DNA from: Sphingomonas sp. Leaf21
GTDB lineage: Bacteria; Pseudomonadota; Alphaproteobacteria; Sphingomonadales; Sphingomonadaceae
DNA: 64,000 bases
Reading direction: 5' to 3'
Assembly (NCBI RefSeq): GCF_916858675.1
Contig: NZ_CAKASM010000007.1
Span: 88,273 to 152,272 of the forward strand
This document shows, piece after piece, positions 51,836-61,024 of this stretch. Under the pieces are notes generated by a model. That model was not told the origin of the DNA. It saw nothing but the letters and a program-made list of their open reading frames with translations, and searched no databases. A program made the position numbers and the translations under genes. Numbering within the stretch: the stretch's first letter is position 1; the number at the start of each line of letters is the position of its first letter.

Positions 51836-54800
51836 TCAGAAGGCGAGTTGCAACCCCGCCCGATAGGCCTGGTTGCGCACGTCGGAGCGGTCGACCGTGG
51901 TGTCCGCCGCGACCGATATCGTCATTCGCCCCGAGCGATAGGACAGGCCGGCGGAAAGCTCGCCCCAGTCGCGGTCCCGCGTCGCGATCGCGAAGGGGAC
52001 GCGCAGGCCGGTGCCGTTCGCCAAGCCGACAAAGGCGGCGTTCGGGCGGTCGTCAAAGTCGTGGACATAATAGGCCGAGGCGAAGGGGCGGAAGCCCTGC
52101 GCATTGCCGTCGAGCTGCACCCCCGCACGCCCCTGGACGCTCAGCACATCGTCGGCGCCATAGACCAGCGCCGGGCCGGTGCCGCGCTCGGGCGTCTGGG
52201 TGAAGTCGATCCGGTTGGCGCGCACCGAGACGCGCGGGCCGAAGCGCAACGCCTCGCTGCCCGCATTATAGGCCGCGCCGATTTCGGCCGACAGCGCCAA
52301 GGCATTGTCGCGCGCCCGCAGGTCATAGGCGGTGCCGAGGAAGTCGCCGGTACGACGCGTGGCGGACTGATAGACGCCAGCGCCGGTCTGCACGTCGAGC
52401 GAGGGGCCGAGCGATCCGCCGAGACGGCCATAGAGCGTCCCCTGGATCAACTCGCCCCGCGCCGACTGGCCGAGCCGGACTTTGCCGTCGATCCGGGTAT
52501 AGGACAGGCCGAAGCCGAGCATCCCGGCGTCGCCGACCCGCGCCTCGATCCCGGACGCCACATAGAAGCCGTCGAAATCGTCGCGCCCGCCGGGCGCGGT
52601 TCCCGGCATGGCCGCGCCAGATCCGGCGATGTAGCCGCCCGCCAGATAGGCCGCCATATTCTCGGGCAGCACGCCCTGGCGCAGGGTCGTCGTCGGCGTG
52701 TCGCTGACCATCGCCGCCTGGCCGGGCAGGGCGATCGCGTTGGCGGCGAACTCCATCGGCTTGCCGATCATCGCGATCGAGCCCCCCTCGAACGTTTCGG
52801 GCGACAGCGCGGCGATCCGGTCGCGGTAGAAGCGCGCGATATTGTCGGTCGCGGCGGTGCCGATCGCGCGGCGGGTCGTCTCGCTGCGCGGGGCGAGCGA
52901 TTCGAGCGTTCCCCGGATCGTCGCGACCGACTGAAGGTCGAGCCCGCCATAGATACCCGACAGCGCCGCATAGGCCGCGCGATTGCCGTCGAGCAGTCGG
53001 CCATAGGCGGCCTGGACCGGCGTCGCCGCGAGGCTGGCATAGGGGCGCGCCGCGACGCTCGCGATCACCGCGTTGGCCGAATAGGCGAGCTGCGGATAGA
53101 GGATCGCGCTGAGCGAGGCGGCATCGCCGAAGCTGCCGGAAATCCCGCCGCTGGCGGTCAGCACGGTATAGCTGTCGCCGAAGCGCGGCAGGATGTTCAG
53201 CGGGCGCAGCGTGATCCCCCCGCCGCCCAGCACCGCGTTGTTCGCGACCAGCAGGTCCGAACGGCCGCTCGCGCCGATATCGACGACATATTGGCTCCCC
53301 GTCGCCAGCGTGGCGGTGCCGGTCACGGTCAGCGTGCCGATCGCTCCCGCGCTGCCCGGCGAGACGATGCCGCCATTCTGCACGGCAAGCTGCACGAGCG
53401 AGCCGTTGCCGCCAACGGTGCCGCCCGCAGCTGCGGTCAGCGCCGAGCGGGTCAGCGCGCCGTCGACGGTCAGCAATCCCTGTTCGACCCGCGTCGGTCC
53501 GGAGAAGCTGCTGGCAGCGGTCAGGATCAGCTCGCCCCCGCCGCGCTTGGTGATCCCGCCGATATCGGCGGGGAAGCTGGCGAGCACGGCGGCCGAATAG
53601 CGGTCGCGTGCGTCCTGGATGGGGTTGCTCCAGATATCGACGCCACCGGTCAGGACATCGACGACGCGCGTCTGGCGAAGCGCGGTCGGCCCGCGCAACG
53701 CCACGTCCATTTGCGGTATCCCCCAGCCGGAGCGAAGATCGACGCCCGGCGTGTCGAGATCCTTCGAACTCGACACCAGAATGTCGGAGATCAGGCCGGT
53801 GTTGTAATTGGGGAAGCGGCTCATCAGCACCGCCGCGAAGCCCGACACGTTGGGCGCGGCCATCGATGTGCCGGTCAGCGCGGCATAGCCGGGGCCGGTC
53901 AGCGTCAGGAACTGCTTCATATCGGCCTGGAGCTGGGCATTGGCCTTGGTCAGCACCGCCGTGGCGAAGTCGACCCCGAGCAGGTCCGCATTGTTCGCGA
54001 CGAGCCCGGCGAGGCGGCTGGTATAGCCGTCCGGATCGCCGCCCACCCGGCTGCCATAGGCCAGCGAGATGCCGACCGCGAGCTGGGCCAGCAACGTGCT
54101 TTCGGCATCGTCGTTGAACACCGAGCGGGCCCGCTGCGCGGCGGACTTGCGGCCCAGATAGCCGTTGAGCACGCCGACCCAGGCATTGACCGCGGCGCTC
54201 TGCAGCGTCGCCAGCGTCGTCGCGCTGTAAAGGGCCGGGAAGGTCGAGCGGTTATATTTGGCGCGCACTCCGGCGACGTCGAGCGTGTAGGTGCCGACGC
54301 CCGAGACGATCGCGCTGCCCGGTGCCGCGACGCACCAGGTCGCGGTCTGGCCGCACAGGCTGGAGCTGGGGGCGGCGGTGCCGTCGGCCAGATAATTGGC
54401 GACCGACAACCAGTTGGAGCGAAGTCGCAGGTCGTTGAGCGGCGTCACCGCATCGATCCCGGCATGCACGCCGCTGCCGTTACCGGCCGAGAAGACGACG
54501 AGTACGTCGTTGGCCAGCACCGGATCGTAAAAGCCGTTCAGCGCCTGCGCGAACTGCGCGCGTGCGGTGGCGAGCGAGGCGGTATAGGGGACCGAGGTGG
54601 TCGATCCCCAGCTGTTGTTGATGATCCGCACCCGGCCGGTGCTGGCGAGCCCGACGATATTCTCCTGCGCATTGGCGACGGGCAGGTCTCCGATCACGCC
54701 GTCGCGCCACCACAGGAAGTCGCCCGCCGCGAAATTGGTCGTCGCCGCCAGGATATTGGCGCCATAGGCGTTGCCGAACATCACCCCGCCCGACAGCCGG

Positions 54801-55255
54801 TCGCCCGCCGCGATCCCGGCGACATGGGTGCCGTGGATTTCCCAGGGGCGGCGCGGATTGACCCGGCCGTCATTGCCGTAATCGGCCGGAACGTCGGTGT
54901 GATAGCCGGTCAGCTTGCCCGACCCCGCGAACAGCGGATGGTCGAACAGGACACCGGCGTCGTTGATGCCGATCGTCTGCCCCTTGCCGGTCAGGCCCAG
55001 CACATAGGCATATTCCATGCCGAGCGCGGCCTTGGAATAATCGACCCCGAACTGCGCATCGCCCCGCCACGACGCGAGCGCGGCGTCATAGTCCGAAGTC
55101 TGCTGGCCATTGGCCATGACATAGCCGCCCGCTGGCGGGGGAGGGGGCGTCGTGCTGCGTGTCTGGGCCGCCACGGGCAGCGCGGACGCGGCGCTCGCCA
55201 GAAGGACGCTCGACAACACGGTGCGCAGACGCGCACGATACGACTTCACAGACAT
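51836..55255 (-). CDS. autotransporter subtilisin-like serine protease
   Basis: An 1139-residue protein. Signal peptide (about 1-30), S8 protease domain with D99 in GINDAGV, H141 in HGTHVAGIA, oxyanion-region INNSWG and FSAGNGSG, and S464 in GTSMAAP. A beta-helical passenger stem follows (GGGELILTAASSFSGPTRVEQG, a PATR-like repeat), then a C-terminal autotransporter barrel (about 860-1139) ending in Phe. It secretes itself through the outer membrane. Between residues about 322 and 455, before the catalytic Ser, lies an insertion of about 130 residues. Confidence 0.92.
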   Translation of the reverse strand: MSVKSYRARLRTVLSSVLLASAASALPVAAQTRSTTPPPPPAGGYVMANGQQTSDYDAALASWRGDAQFGVDYSKAALGMEYAYVLGLTGKGQTIGINDAGVLFDHPLFAGSGKLTGYHTDVPADYGNDGRVNPRRPWEIHGTHVAGIAAGDRLSGGVMFGNAYGANILAATTNFAAGDFLWWRDGVIGDLPVANAQENIVGLASTGRVRIINNSWGSTTSVPYTASLATARAQFAQALNGFYDPVLANDVLVVFSAGNGSGVHAGIDAVTPLNDLRLRSNWLSVANYLADGTAAPSSSLCGQTATWCVAAPGSAIVSGVGTYTLDVAGVRAKYNRSTFPALYSATTLATLQSAAVNAWVGVLNGYLGRKSAAQRARSVFNDDAESTLLAQLAVGISLAYGSRVGGDPDGYTSRLAGLVANNADLLGVDFATAVLTKANAQLQADMKQFLTLTGPGYAALTGTSMAAPNVSGFAAVLMSRFPNYNTGLISDILVSSSKDLDTPGVDLRSGWGIPQMDVALRGPTALRQTRVVDVLTGGVDIWSNPIQDARDRYSAAVLASFPADIGGITKRGGGELILTAASSFSGPTRVEQGLLTVDGALTRSALTAAAGGTVGGNGSLVQLAVQNGGIVSPGSAGAIGTLTVTGTATLATGSQYVVDIGASGRSDLLVANNAVLGGGGITLRPLNILPRFGDSYTVLTASGGISGSFGDAASLSAILYPQLAYSANAVIASVAARPYASLAATPVQAAYGRLLDGNRAAYAALSGIYGGLDLQSVATIRGTLESLAPRSETTRRAIGTAATDNIARFYRDRIAALSPETFEGGSIAMIGKPMEFAANAIALPGQAAMVSDTPTTTLRQGVLPENMAAYLAGGYIAGSGAAMPGTAPGGRDDFDGFYVASGIEARVGDAGMLGFGLSYTRIDGKVRLGQSARGELIQGTLYGRLGGSLGPSLDVQTGAGVYQSATRRTGDFLGTAYDLRARDNALALSAEIGAAYNAGSEALRFGPRVSVRANRIDFTQTPERGTGPALVYGADDVLSVQGRAGVQLDGNAQGFRPFASAYYVHDFDDRPNAAFVGLANGTGLRVPFAIATRDRDWGELSAGLSYRSGRMTISVAADTTVDRSDVRNQAYRAGLQLAF

Positions 55256-55838
55256 GCAGGACGTTCCCCAACGGAGGCAATTCGCTCCGATTCCGGTTGT
55301 TTCGTCCTATGATTCCCCGGTCATGACAATGGCTTGCCGGTTAACCAATTAACTATCCCGCAATCGATGACAATTTTGCCACATGGCCGTCAGGTCGCGG
55401 CGGGGCGGCAGAAATAATTGCGTATTGGCAATAGTTTGTGATGCCTGCATCAGGCATCGCAGTGCTGCGAGACGATATCGCGCTGGCAGCTTATGGCGAC
55501 GGCAGCACGGCGCTGTTTCATCATGGCACGCGTCACGGGTGCATCGCCCTTTCGGCCACGGGTCCTGGACAAGCGCATAAGCCCAAAGCGATCTTGGAAT
55601 GTCTCGATTATCTCCTGCAACGTGGAGGAGCATCGGCCGATATCAATGCTAATGTCGGTCGCACCATCAAGGGCTTTCCCGCAGTGATTCCTGTCGAAAC
55701 AGGCTATTGACCCCATGGTGTATCGGGCATGGCCCTATAAGCCGGGCTCGATCTCCGCTTCGCTCTGACCGAGCCCGCGATAGGTTTCGGCCCACTCGGG
55801 AGACGAGCCTCACGCAATGGCTCCTTGGCACGTATAAC
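55256..55838. other. non-coding flank left of the transposon
   Basis: 583 bp. The first 120 bp are the autotransporter's promoter region. A perfect hairpin GATGCCTG-CAT-CAGGCATC lies at 55440-55458. Two overlapping open frames on opposite strands (55438-55710 plus, 55450-55716 minus) encode nothing I recognise and lack clear ribosome-binding sites. The stretch is less GC-rich than the genes before it. Confidence 0.45.
55833..55838. repeat. target site duplication, left copy
   Basis: TATAAC directly outside the left inverted repeat; identical to 63911-63916. Confidence 0.8.
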
Positions 55839-55995
55839 TGTAGGCGCTTGCAAACGTAACGGCTTCTGCTCGCAAACAAAACTGCTTCCTGCTCAGATTA
55901 TCTGACAGCAAGCTGGCCACTCGGCTCATGGTACTTGATAATGTGCTCGCAATCATCGGCACCTGCTTGCCATCGGCCGTAGTCTGCTCGCGCTT
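55839..55995 (+). repeat. left transposon end with repeated transposase-site motifs
   Basis: Begins TGTAGGCGCTTGCAA. Motif copies: GCTTGCAA near 55846, TGCTCGCAA at 55867, TGCTCGCAA at 55944, TGCTTGC at 55964 and TGCTCGC at 55985. The first 75 bp align with the right end, including CTGACAGC. Confidence 0.8.
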
Positions 55996-56034
55996 TCCGC
56001 CAACAGCAACAATTGGTGGGGAGATGCCCTGTTG

Positions 56035-56466
56035 TTAGCTGAAGGAGATGCGCTTTAATCCTAGCATCAGCATCAAACCGGATACTGCAAAGCTAACAAA
56101 GCCGAGTAGCGCTAGGTCCTGTCGGTCCATCACAATGGCTACGACCATCTCAAGCCACACCAACCTATTGACCAGCAACAGCCTGCGATCGCCGTACTCA
56201 GCGGAAAATAACTGTTGAAAGAAGCTCCGCTTACCCGCTGCCTCTGCCGTAGATTTGTTGAAGCTGTTTATTGCGGCGCGGGTCGGCTTATCGGCCATAG
56301 CGGTGACAAACACGATTCCGGCAAGCGCACCAAGCGCCTTAGTCACTGGCATCACCGCAGGTGCGAGCGCAATAGGAACGACGATCCCTGCTGCGAGCAC
56401 CAAGGCCCCTATCCACGCAGCGATCAGTGCTGGCCAAAAGAACGAGGCTGTCCAACGATCCAACAT
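56035..56466 (-). CDS. small polytopic membrane protein, transposon cargo
   Basis: A 143-residue protein with about four hydrophobic segments (FFWPALIAAWIGALVLAAGIVV, LGALAGIVFVTAM, LLLVNRLVWLEMVVAIVM, LALLGFVSFAVSGLMLML) and a cytoplasmic-looking loop between the second and third. No family recognised. It is the leftmost gene of the element, about 480 bp beyond the tniB-like gene's stop, transcribed in the same direction. Confidence 0.55.
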   Translation of the reverse strand: MLDRWTASFFWPALIAAWIGALVLAAGIVVPIALAPAVMPVTKALGALAGIVFVTAMADKPTRAAINSFNKSTAEAAGKRSFFQQLFSAEYGDRRLLLVNRLVWLEMVVAIVMDRQDLALLGFVSFAVSGLMLMLGLKRISFS

Positions 56467-56562
56467 GGCAACGCATTACCTCCGAGCCACACGATCGACA
56501 ATGTCCGCAGCTGAGCGAAGGGAGCCAGGCCGCTTCGAGGCACCGCGCTGCAGCACTTGGCC

Positions 56563-56841
56563 CTACCGGGTTGTTTCCACCCTCTTGCGATACAGGGCGT
56601 CCGGCCCCTTCGACGCTTCGAGCCGGATGCGGCGATGCAGGATGCCAAGCGTCAGCGGTGCGCCAATCAGAACGGCGCCGACCATCGCCTCCGGCACGTT
56701 GGGCCACCATCCGGCCAACAAGGCCGCGGCGTAAACGAGAGCGAAGAACAGCGCCCATGCCAAACCCGCATAATCGGTCAGGCGTGAGGGTAATCTGCTC
56801 TGGTAACGTTGATGCGCGAACCGCCAGAACGCCGCCTTCAT
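56563..56841 (-). CDS. small membrane protein, transposon cargo
   Basis: A 92-residue protein with two hydrophobic helices (LAWALFFALVYAAALLAGWW and MVGAVLIGAPLTLGIL) and basic ends. No family recognised. It lies between the ATPase gene (stop 56948) and the gene at 56035. Its function cannot be inferred; it may be a cargo or accessory gene of the element. Confidence 0.5.
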   Translation of the reverse strand: MKAAFWRFAHQRYQSRLPSRLTDYAGLAWALFFALVYAAALLAGWWPNVPEAMVGAVLIGAPLTLGILHRRIRLEASKGPDALYRKRVETTR

Positions 56842-56947
56842 AACAGCCCCTCAGGATGAACCCTGTGCTCGCTTGACCGTTTTTGGCCAGCCCAGCAAGC
56901 GGTGCGAGCGTCCACATCGAGGCGTATCTGCGTGTCGTTGCCCAGCA

Positions 56948-57925
56948 TCAGATCGGCACACCGGCTTCGCGGAGCTGTTCGGTCAATTCACGGGTGTGTT
57001 CGGCATCCAGCGTTCCGGCGAGAAAAGCACGCACGTCGGAGGGCCGGGCGTTAAGCTGGCCTGCCAGCGAACCCGCATCGTAGCCGTTGCGCGTCAGGGT
57101 GGGTTCGAGATCGTCGATTGCGCGTGACAGCACCTGCTCGACGATCTCGGCCGTGACCGGCTTGGCCGCCAACCGGAAGCCCTGCTCGAACGCGAGCGTC
57201 AGGTGCATCTCAATCTGAAGCGGGGTGCGCAGGCGCTCGGCGATGAGGTCCATCGCGTCCTCGTCCATCAGGTCGGCAACCTTCACGCCGTCGTCCGCAC
57301 AGGCGCCGAGAAGCCAGGCGACATAATCGCGGCGTTCGGCACCGATCCCCTCATAGTCGAACGTCGTGGTGCGGTAGCCAATCTCCTCCATTTGCGGGCG
57401 CCGAAGGTCATTGCGCAGCCGGGGATGGCCGACCAGCAGGACCGACAGCAGCACGCCGGCATCGGCCACCACCTCCATGAGCCGCTTGAGGCCGGTCAGC
57501 GTCTTATGGTGCAGGTCGTGCGCTTCATCGACCACCAGCACGACCGGGCGCTTGCCCTTGCGCATGATGTCGCGCAGGTCGCGCTCGCGCCGCTCGGCCT
57601 GCTTGGGGATCTTCACCTGGGCCCGGTCGCCGGGCGAGAGGTCGTAGAACAGCGCCTCGATCAGCGATGGCAACGAGGTACGGCGCTTGTCAACTGCGAG
57701 CGACTTGGCGACATAGACTTTGCCCGCCCGGGCCAGCTCGTCCTCGATGCGGCGCAGCAGGTGCGTCTTGCCCGATCCGACCAGGCCGGACACGACGATC
57801 AGCCGGCCGGTCTGCACAGCCGCGCAGACCTCGCGAACGAGATTGCGCTGATGCTCGGTTTCGAAGTTGCCAGCACCCTGGAACGGGCGGGCCAGCCCGT
57901 AGCTGGATTGAACGTCAGCGAGCAT
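56948..57925 (-). CDS. AAA+ transposition ATPase (TniB/ExeA-like)
   Basis: A 325-residue AAA ATPase. Walker A is GLVGSGKTHLLRR near residue 50, Walker B VVLVVDEAHDLHH near 130, with a sensor-1-like VLLVGHPRLRNDL. It resembles TniB/TnsC, which bind DNA at the target and recruit the transposase. The C-terminal part may be a DNA-binding or partner-binding domain. Its ATG overlaps the transposase stop as ATGA, so translation is coupled. Confidence 0.88.
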   Translation of the reverse strand: MLADVQSSYGLARPFQGAGNFETEHQRNLVREVCAAVQTGRLIVVSGLVGSGKTHLLRRIEDELARAGKVYVAKSLAVDKRRTSLPSLIEALFYDLSPGDRAQVKIPKQAERRERDLRDIMRKGKRPVVLVVDEAHDLHHKTLTGLKRLMEVVADAGVLLSVLLVGHPRLRNDLRRPQMEEIGYRTTTFDYEGIGAERRDYVAWLLGACADDGVKVADLMDEDAMDLIAERLRTPLQIEMHLTLAFEQGFRLAAKPVTAEIVEQVLSRAIDDLEPTLTRNGYDAGSLAGQLNARPSDVRAFLAGTLDAEHTRELTEQLREAGVPI

Positions 57926-59577
57926 CAGCTTGTCCCCCGTCGTGCCTGGAACCGCTCGCGGATGCGGTCGGCGATGATGGTCTTGTCGAGTGTCTCGCCC
58001 AGCAGCGCGTCGATGAAGGCGCGGTCCGCCTCGGGTAGCGAGCCGAGCGGTCGCCGCAGCTGGTCGACAATGGCATTGCGTGCCGCGAGCCCCGTCGGGA
58101 AGGCCGTCTCGATAGCCGGTTCCGGGAATGGCATCTGCCTCACCGTGAGCCCCGCTGTGGAGGGCGGCAGCGACGGCAGCGGCCGGTCGCCGCCTGTCAC
58201 AGTTGCGCGGGGCAGCCCGAGCTGGTCGGCGAGCCGGACTACCTTGTCGAGCCGCTCCTCTGCGCGGCTCTTCTGGTACTTGCGATAGCGGTAGAGCGGC
58301 ACGGCACCGCGCGACGGCTCGTAGGGACCGTACCGCTTGCCGTCATGCTCCACGAAGAGCTGCTGGTCGAACAGGCCCCAGAGCAGCGTTACCGTCTCCC
58401 CGGCGAGCTCCGGCTCGACCTCGTAAGAGGCGCCCTCAACCGAGACGGTCGCGTCGCCCGCGACGGTGCGCCGCTCGGGTTCGCGCGCAAAGGCGCAGAA
58501 CCGCTCCCATGAGCACATGGCCCGAACTCCATCGCCGGGCAGGTGCCGAAGCCAATGTTCGATCCTCGCGTGCGGCTCCGATCGATGGTTGCCATTGTTG
58601 TAGGTGACCAGCGCACGCCGCATCCACAGATTGGCTTCCGCTTCATCCCTGGGTTTGTGGAAGTGGTAGAGCGTCTCGTGCACCTCCTTCACTGTGCGGA
58701 ATGGCCGCTCGACCTTGCCCTTGGCGCGGGCAGCCGTGTGTTTGTCATCGGGTTTGGGCGGCAGGTGGGTCAGGACACGCACGCCGAGGCTGCCCATCAC
58801 CGACTGGAACACGCGCGACCGGCTGACCGGGCCGTTGTCCATGTAGATGGTGACCGGCAGGCCCTGGAGCGGCAGCTCGGCTTCGGGCTTGGCGGCGAAG
58901 GCGTTGAACAGGAAGCGCAGCGCGGACTCGGCATCCTCGCCATAGACGCAGCGATACTCCTGGTAGACCGCGCCGGAGCAGTCATCGACGGCGGAGAACA
59001 ACATCAGTGTGGGTTTGCCGCGGCCCTGCTCAACCCATAACGTCGCCTCGACCTGCTTGAGGTCGGACGGGCTCATGTCGAAGTGCCACAGCTCGTTAGA
59101 TCGCCGCGCCTGGAAGCGCACCGCCGCATGCGGGCGGGTCACGCGGGCATAGTCCAGCCCTGATGAGCGGAGCAGCCGGTCGATCGTCGCGCGCTTCAGC
59201 AGACCAGGCGCGACCTTGACCAGACCGTCCGGCGTCTCGACGCCATCGGTCTCCAGAAACTCAATGGCGCGGAGGGTCGAGACGTGCCGCCCCTTCTTGT
59301 TGGTGGTCCTGATCTTGAGCGCCGCGACAATCTCGGCGTAGCGCTCCATCTCCGCCTGCGGCGCAACCCGCGTTATGCCGTGGTCAGACCGGCGGACCGA
59401 CTTCGGCCGGTTCAACTCGCTCAAGGCGCGGTACATGGTCGAGATCGAGATGCCATAGGCCTCAGCCGCCCGGGCAATGATCTCGGTGCGACCGGGATCG
59501 CGTGGCGGCAACAGCGACAGGCGTCGGCGAAGATCGACCAGTGCCTCACCGGGCGGTCGCTTCGCCCGCTCAGCCAT
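57925..59577 (-). CDS. DDE transposase (Mu/TniA-like, rve core)
   Basis: A 550-residue transposase. N-terminal helix-turn-helix domains (ISTMYRALSELNRP; VAPGLLKRATIDRLLRSSG) bind the ends. The catalytic core shows D in LWHFDMSPSD, D in TIYMDNGPVSRS and E in AKGKVERPFRTV. The C-terminal part holds a Mu-type beta-barrel domain (GASYEVEPELAGETVTLLWG). ATG 59577 overlaps the resolvase stop by eight bases. Size and order match TniA rather than IS elements. Confidence 0.9.
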   Translation of the reverse strand: MAERAKRPPGEALVDLRRRLSLLPPRDPGRTEIIARAAEAYGISISTMYRALSELNRPKSVRRSDHGITRVAPQAEMERYAEIVAALKIRTTNKKGRHVSTLRAIEFLETDGVETPDGLVKVAPGLLKRATIDRLLRSSGLDYARVTRPHAAVRFQARRSNELWHFDMSPSDLKQVEATLWVEQGRGKPTLMLFSAVDDCSGAVYQEYRCVYGEDAESALRFLFNAFAAKPEAELPLQGLPVTIYMDNGPVSRSRVFQSVMGSLGVRVLTHLPPKPDDKHTAARAKGKVERPFRTVKEVHETLYHFHKPRDEAEANLWMRRALVTYNNGNHRSEPHARIEHWLRHLPGDGVRAMCSWERFCAFAREPERRTVAGDATVSVEGASYEVEPELAGETVTLLWGLFDQQLFVEHDGKRYGPYEPSRGAVPLYRYRKYQKSRAEERLDKVVRLADQLGLPRATVTGGDRPLPSLPPSTAGLTVRQMPFPEPAIETAFPTGLAARNAIVDQLRRPLGSLPEADRAFIDALLGETLDKTIIADRIRERFQARRGTS

Positions 59578-60166
59578 GAGCCGCAGCCGGCTCCTTGGCG
59601 GAAGCGCCGCTGCCGCGCTTGCCGGCATAGCGGTAGAGGGTCGCGACAGATACGCCCATGCGCCTGGCGATGTCGCGCACCGGCAATGTCCCCTCTTTCA
59701 TCATTGCACGTGCCGCGGCGACGTCGCTCGGGCGCATCGCCGCCGGCCGACCACCCTTGCGACCTTGCCGGCGCGCCTCCACCAGCCCGGCGGTGGTCCG
59801 CTCGCGGATCAACGCACGCTCGAACTGCGCGATCGCGCCGAACACATGAAAGGTGAGCATGCCCCCAGGCGTGGTCGTGTCGATGCTTTCGGTAAGAGAC
59901 ACCAGGCCGATCTTCTCTCGCTCCAGTTCCTCGGCTGTGGCGATCAGCTTCTTGAGCGATCGGGCAAGGCGGTCGAGCTTCCACACCACCAGCGTGTCGC
60001 CGGCGCGCAGCACATCTTCCAGGATGCGCGCCAGCTCGGGCCGGTCATCGCGCGCACCTGACGCCTTTTCGGTGAACACGCGCTCGCAGCCGGCACGGCG
60101 CAGCGCGTCGAGCTGAAGCTCGGGATTCTGGTCGCTGGTGCTGACCCTGGCATAGCCGACCCGCAT
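59570..60166 (-). CDS. serine resolvase/invertase (TniR-like)
   Basis: A 198-residue small serine recombinase. The catalytic Ser is in YARVSTSDQ (Ser10), with the conserved Arg pair in VVWKLDRLARS and an E-helix GAIAQFERALIRERT. The C-terminal helix-turn-helix is VRDIARRMGVSVATLYRY. It should resolve cointegrates formed by the transposase at a res site, probably in 60167-60331. First gene of the transposition operon. Confidence 0.92.
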   Translation of the reverse strand: MRVGYARVSTSDQNPELQLDALRRAGCERVFTEKASGARDDRPELARILEDVLRAGDTLVVWKLDRLARSLKKLIATAEELEREKIGLVSLTESIDTTTPGGMLTFHVFGAIAQFERALIRERTTAGLVEARRQGRKGGRPAAMRPSDVAAARAMMKEGTLPVRDIARRMGVSVATLYRYAGKRGSGASAKEPAAAHG

Positions 60167-60197
60167 GGGTGTCCGATCTTCTCCAAACCCGTCGAGG

Positions 60198-60320
60198 GCA
60201 TACAGTTTTGCGAAGCGGGTTTCCAGAACAGTTTTGACAAAGCAGGAGACGCAGATTTACGTTGCACGCTGAGCAAGGCGATCGGCTCGTCAGAAACGGT
60301 CGTTTTGCAGAACAGCTGGG
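60198..60320. promoter_or_regulatory. candidate res site
   Basis: Two direct copies of ACAGTTTTG (60202-60210, 60228-60236) 26 bp apart, with a related CGTTTTGCA at 60301-60309, in the gap upstream of the resolvase gene. Resolvase sites normally lie just there. Confidence 0.35.
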
Positions 60321-60331
60321 GAGCAGGGTTC

Positions 60332-61024
60332 ATGCAGATGCTCGATACGGTCGATTGGTCTGGAGACGGTGACGACGCCGACTTCGCTCTGGCGATCGAA
60401 CGCATCTTCGATCTTCGCCTGCGCTCAAACCTCCCCTGGACGACATTCGGCGAGGTGCGTGACCATGTGGTCGCGCATGTGGCGGCTCATGGCGGAGGCG
60501 GCAGGGCCTGCGCCACCCAGGTGACGTTCTATAGGCTTCGGCGCGCGCTGGGGCTTGGTCGGAACGTCGGGCCGGACGCGCCGCTAGCGCCAATGATCGG
60601 TGGGAAGCTGAGGCAAGTGTTTACCGACCTGGAAGCCGATACCGACCTCAAGATGCCGGCGACGCAAGCCGGATGGCCGGGGATCGCCAGCGGGCTTTGC
60701 TTTGTCATTGCGGCCGCCATACTCGCCTTCACGACGTTAGCACCGCCGCTTCGCATCTTCGCCGCCGGAGCGAGCGCCTATGTGGGACTGTGCCTGCGAC
60801 ACATCGACCGTCGCCGACTGCCGCATGGATGCGGAACCCTCGGCGATTTCGCCCGATTGGTGACGGAGCAGAACCGCGGCAGGCTTGCCCGCGACGGTGC
60901 GCGCCTCAGCTCTGCCGAGATATGGCGGATCATCCAGCAACTGGCTGCCGATGAGAGCGGCATCGACCCCGATCTGATCGGGCCGGAGACAACCTTTTTC
61001 CGCACCAAGGCGCGAGCCGCCTGA
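60332..61024 (+). CDS. two-helix membrane protein of unknown function, transposon cargo
   Basis: A 230-residue protein starting at ATG 60332 behind GGGGAGCAGGG. Two adjacent hydrophobic segments (about residues 117-150) sit between soluble ends. The N-terminal part (ALAIERIFDLRLRSNLPWTTFGEVRDHVV) and the C-terminal part (IWRIIQQLAADESGIDPDLIGPETTFF) each resemble one half of an acyl carrier protein, but no DSL phosphopantetheine site is visible. The resemblance is my reading and may be chance. Its stop abuts the stop of the next, convergent gene. Confidence 0.6.
   Translation: MQMLDTVDWSGDGDDADFALAIERIFDLRLRSNLPWTTFGEVRDHVVAHVAAHGGGGRACATQVTFYRLRRALGLGRNVGPDAPLAPMIGGKLRQVFTDLEADTDLKMPATQAGWPGIASGLCFVIAAAILAFTTLAPPLRIFAAGASAYVGLCLRHIDRRRLPHGCGTLGDFARLVTEQNRGRLARDGARLSSAEIWRIIQQLAADESGIDPDLIGPETTFFRTKARAA

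Noticed and set aside
51818..55312. 1164-codon plus-strand frame opposite the autotransporter
   Set aside because: The minus-strand protein has a signal peptide, catalytic triad and barrel; the plus frame is low-complexity.
55438..55716. Two opposed frames of about 90 codons left of the transposon
   Set aside because: No recognisable family, no ribosome-binding site, and they cancel each other; not called as genes.
57925..59577. IS21 or IS481 element
   Set aside because: An adjacent AAA gene fits IS21 at first, but the resolvase, long multi-site ends, large cargo and Mu-type C-terminus fit a Tn402/Tn7-like transposon.
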